NCBI GenBank assembly: GCA_001778355.1
Contig: MFGS01000090.1
Location: 1 to 8,729, forward strand
From: Candidatus Firestonebacteria bacterium RIFOXYA2_FULL_40_8
Lineage (GTDB): Bacteria > Oederibacteriota > D2-FULL-39-29
Length of the DNA stretch: 8,729 bases
Direction of reading: 5' to 3'
The stretch's first letter is position 1; each line of letters opens with the position of its first letter. Positions 6,408-8,729 of this stretch are shown here, in pieces. Position numbers and translations under genes: made by a program. The notes under the pieces were generated by a model that saw only the letters and a list, made by a program, of their open reading frames with translations, did no database searches and had not been told where the DNA came from.

Positions 6408-6436
6408 ATTGTAGCAAATGAAACGAAGTAAAACAA
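6408..6436 (-). promoter_or_regulatory. Putative promoter of proA giving a leaderless mRNA
   Basis: On the minus strand TACAAT (6413-6408) is preceded at 17 bp by TTGTTT (6436-6431). The -10 is 5/6 consensus; the -35 keeps only TTG plus spacing. The predicted start is the A of the proA ATG at 6401. The -35 overlaps the edge of the heptamer array at 6435-6469. Confidence 0.55.
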
Positions 6437-6469
6437 GTTGCGAGTTACGGGTGACGGGTAACGAGCTAA
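6435..6469. repeat. Five tandem 7-bp units, consensus GRGTNAC
   Basis: Units starting at 6435, 6442, 6449, 6456 and 6463 follow GRGTNAC; the three central ones fit it exactly and the outer ones are diverged. The stretch 6440-6465 is an inverted copy of 6510-6535 (21 of 26 positions match), so the two could form a stem or a cruciform across a 44-bp spacer. Confidence 0.75.
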
Positions 6470-6509
6470 AACAAAACCTTTTTATACATCTTACCACACT
6501 AATGTAGAA

Positions 6510-6537
6510 CTCGTCACGCGTAACCCGTGACTCGTCA
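6510..6537. repeat. Four tandem 7-bp units, consensus CNCGTNA, inverted partner of the array at 6435-6469
   Basis: Units starting at 6510, 6517, 6524 and 6531 follow CNCGTNA. The first and last are identical, and the reverse complement gives the same unit family as 6435-6469. The array ends about 20 bp before the -35 box of the GH2 gene promoter. Confidence 0.75.
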
Positions 6538-6557
6538 CCTTTTTTTACCTTTCTTTC

Positions 6558-6586
6558 TTGACACCTTGCTTGTTTCCCTATATATT
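6558..6586 (+). promoter_or_regulatory. Promoter of the GH2 gene giving a leaderless mRNA
   Basis: TTGACA (6558-6563) and TATATT (6581-6586) are separated by 17 bp: a perfect -35 and a 5/6 -10. Six bases follow before the ATG at 6593, so the predicted start point coincides with the start codon. There is no ribosome binding site in those six bases. Confidence 0.75.
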
Positions 6587-6592
6587 AGTCAA

Positions 6593-8729
6593 ATGAAGAT
6601 ATTAAGAATTATCCTGCAAATCCTGGTCGGCATCGCAATTTCACAAACAATATTTTCCGCAGAAAAGTCAAGCTTTGACCTCAACGGAGAATGGCAGGTT
6701 TTATTTGATAAGGAAGGTACTTTAAGCATTGAGGATATCTCAAAAACATACAAAGGCTGGAAACCAGTAGAAGTTCCTCACTATAAAATAGAAGGCCTGA
6801 ACGACAATGACACTAATATTATCTGGTTAAAAAAAGACTTTTTACTGAACGAAAAGCAGGCGGATTTGAATTCTATCCTTCGCTGGAAACAGATATTTTT
6901 CGGCGCAACTGCTTATATCAACGGTAGTGAAGTAGGTAAAACGGAATTAACCGCACCATACTGGGTAAAGATTGAAAAAGGAATAATAAAAACAGGCCTG
7001 AACACTCTCTACCTGAGGGTCTCCTGCTGGACTTCGCTTCCAAAAACTTCGGGAGGAAAAGCACTTATACCTGCAGGTTCTGCTTCCTTTAATTGGGGTG
7101 ACCGTTCAGCAAAAGTAAGCGACGATATTTTTCTCGACTTTTATGACGATATTTACATTGTTGGCTCAGTGATATTGCCGGACCTCAAAACTTCTTCCGT
7201 AAATATTAAAGTCTGGCTTTTAAAAGAAAAAACCGCTGAAAAACCCTGTCTCGACCTTATTATCAGGGATAAAAAAGATACTAAGATAATTGACACTACT
7301 TTTGCCGCGGAAGGCGACAACCCGGTTATCCTAAAAGCTGAGATAGAAAAACCCGTACTCTGGGACACCGAAAATCCGAATCTTTATAACTGCGAATTGA
7401 CAGCCAGGTCAAAGGCCGGACTTTATCTGCAGACTTCCCGTTTCGGAATGCGAGAGTTCACTGTAAAAGACGGTGATTTTTATTTAAACGGCAAGCGGAT
7501 AGTTTTAAAAGGGTCCGAACTCGTAATTGACTGGCAAAACAGGAGCTATCTGAAAGATAAGAATGCTGTTTACCAATATGCGGTTGAAACACCTAAGCAG
7601 ATGAACTTTAACTGCTTCAGAACTCACACTCTTCCCCCGCCAAAAAGCTGGCTTGACCTGTTTGATAAGAACGGAATACTCGTACTGGCGGAATTCCCTT
7701 TAACTTTTAACGGAACAGATTTCAAATTTAACAAAGAAGAGGAAAAAGTTTTTCAAGAAAATGCAGTTTTAGATACGATGACCCGTCTGCTTGATCTTTC
7801 CAATCACCCTTCCATCGCCGGTTGGGTTATATCAAACGAATCCACAGAACCTGTTACCGGCTGGGAAACGGAAAATCTGCAGAAAACCGTAAAAACCTTT
7901 GATCCCACGAGACCGGTACTCCGCGCAGGAACTATTACGGCAGAAGGAAGGGATATTCATCCTTATCAGGGTTTCTGGTCCGGCGCCGAAGGTCAATTTT
8001 ACAGCACGGTGACGAAATTCGCGGTAAGCCAGGAAACCGGTCATAAAGAAAAAACTATGCTGGCAACAGAATACCTTGAGGGTTATAACCTCCAACGGCA
8101 ATTAAGATGGGCAGGCAAGAAAAAAGAAAATCAAAACGACGATATTGTTTATGCGGAATTTTGCGCGGAACAAACGGAAGTACTGCGCCGGCTGAATTTC
8201 GATGCCATGCTTCCGTACTGGTATGCTAACTGGAATAACCCGAAAACCAATTACGAATGGAGAAAAGATTTTCCATCTCCCACGCTCGCCGCTTTAAAAA
8301 GCGCTTTTTCACCAGTACTGGCTTCTATTGACCTTTTTAACAGAAACTTTGTTTCAGGGGCCCTCCTTCCGGCAGAGATATACTATATTAATGATACGGA
8401 CAAACAAATTGAAGCGGAATTCGACTTTTATATTACGGAAATTAACCCTGAATACATCCCTTACTCCGAGGCTTTTCTTAAACCTTTTTACAGCGCAACA
8501 GTCCTAAAGACGTTGAATCCTTACGAACGAACAATTCAGAGTTTCGACTGGAAACTTCCGGAAATCGAAGGAGTTTATTATTTTTCCGTAGTGACACACA
8601 CTCCGGGAATGGCACCGGCTATAAGCCAAAGAGAAGTGCATGCAATCTCCCGCGGTAAAAACACATCAACGTTAAACAAGATAACGCTGGCAGGTGTAAA
8701 CCGAACCATTGAAGAGGTCCTTAACTCCA
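6593..8729 (+). CDS. Exported glycoside hydrolase, family 2 type (beta-galactosidase/glucuronidase/mannosidase group), 3'-truncated
   Basis: The frame is open from ATG 6593 to the window edge, 712 codons without a stop. Residues 1-23 form a Sec signal peptide (MKILR, hydrophobic core to FSA, likely cleavage before EKSS), so the protein acts outside the cytoplasm. Residues of about 30-190 form the sugar-binding jelly-roll domain (FFGATAYINGSEVGK). An immunoglobulin-like domain follows up to FGMREF (284-289), then a TIM barrel with NFNCFRTHTLPPPKSWLDLFDKNGI. The acid/base Glu416 lies in SNES and the nucleophile Glu493 in ATEY, a spacing usual for GH2. Residues after about 580 form beta-rich accessory sequence. 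It hydrolyses a terminal beta-glycoside, but which sugar cannot be told. It is divergent from proA, with its own promoter and no sign of the LacI operator. Confidence 0.88.
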   Translation, partial: MKILRIILQILVGIAISQTIFSAEKSSFDLNGEWQVLFDKEGTLSIEDISKTYKGWKPVEVPHYKIEGLNDNDTNIIWLKKDFLLNEKQADLNSILRWKQIFFGATAYINGSEVGKTELTAPYWVKIEKGIIKTGLNTLYLRVSCWTSLPKTSGGKALIPAGSASFNWGDRSAKVSDDIFLDFYDDIYIVGSVILPDLKTSSVNIKVWLLKEKTAEKPCLDLIIRDKKDTKIIDTTFAAEGDNPVILKAEIEKPVLWDTENPNLYNCELTARSKAGLYLQTSRFGMREFTVKDGDFYLNGKRIVLKGSELVIDWQNRSYLKDKNAVYQYAVETPKQMNFNCFRTHTLPPPKSWLDLFDKNGILVLAEFPLTFNGTDFKFNKEEEKVFQENAVLDTMTRLLDLSNHPSIAGWVISNESTEPVTGWETENLQKTVKTFDPTRPVLRAGTITAEGRDIHPYQGFWSGAEGQFYSTVTKFAVSQETGHKEKTMLATEYLEGYNLQRQLRWAGKKKENQNDDIVYAEFCAEQTEVLRRLNFDAMLPYWYANWNNPKTNYEWRKDFPSPTLAALKSAFSPVLASIDLFNRNFVSGALLPAEIYYINDTDKQIEAEFDFYITEINPEYIPYSEAFLKPFYSATVLKTLNPYERTIQSFDWKLPEIEGVYYFSVVTHTPGMAPAISQREVHAISRGKNTSTLNKITLAGVNRTIEEVLNS

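Noticed and set aside
6402..6497. N-terminal extension of proA by 32 codons to an ATG at 6497
   Set aside because: The extra residues are encoded by the heptamer array and have no ProA similarity. The ATG at 6401 gives the normal family length and start.

Overview
The window looks like a piece of a bacterial chromosome of moderate GC content, probably from an uncultured, Gram-negative-type lineage. It has Sec-type export, normal Shine-Dalgarno sites inside the operon, and intergenic spaces filled with short degenerate repeats. No gene fixes the phylum. A candidate phylum or a member of the Planctomycetes-Verrucomicrobia-Chlamydiae or Omnitrophota/Elusimicrobia type would fit, but this is an impression and not a demonstration.

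Layout. Positions 2-148 hold the last 48 codons of an unidentified plus-strand gene. It converges on a four-gene minus-strand operon, and a hairpin that can work in both directions (150-188) separates the two. In transcription order the operon is: a LacI-family repressor (4785-3778), a URO-D-fold protein that starts inside the repressor stop codon (3781-2741), a GH4 alpha-galactosidase (2695-1379) and a second URO-D-fold protein (1256-198). Its promoter (TTGACA, 16 bp, TATAAT) lies at 4982-5009. A near-perfect palindrome with a central CG, typical of LacI operators, sits on the start point at 4969-4982, so the repressor probably controls its own operon. Upstream on the same strand is a stand-alone proA (6401-5145). 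Divergent from proA is a large exported GH2-type glycoside hydrolase that starts at 6593 and runs off the right edge after 712 codons.

How the genes work together. The GH4 enzyme would cleave imported alpha-galactosides in the cytoplasm under LacI control, while the GH2 enzyme would cut glycans outside the cytoplasm. The two URO-D-like proteins are neither HemE nor standard MtaA/MtbA methyltransferases: both carry HxDG where the corrinoid methyltransferases have the zinc-binding HxCG. Their role in a sugar operon is the main biochemical puzzle here. ProA belongs to proline biosynthesis and seems unrelated.

Non-coding structure. Five intergenic arrays are built from degenerate 7-bp units. Each has its own consensus but all share the strict 7-bp period, and none enters a confirmed gene. 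Two of them are inverted copies that lie between the divergent proA and GH2 promoters. A second repeat type, small palindromes containing TTCGCC and AAGGC, occurs twice. proA and the GH2 gene both have a -10 box exactly 6 nt before the ATG and no Shine-Dalgarno site, which suggests leaderless mRNAs.
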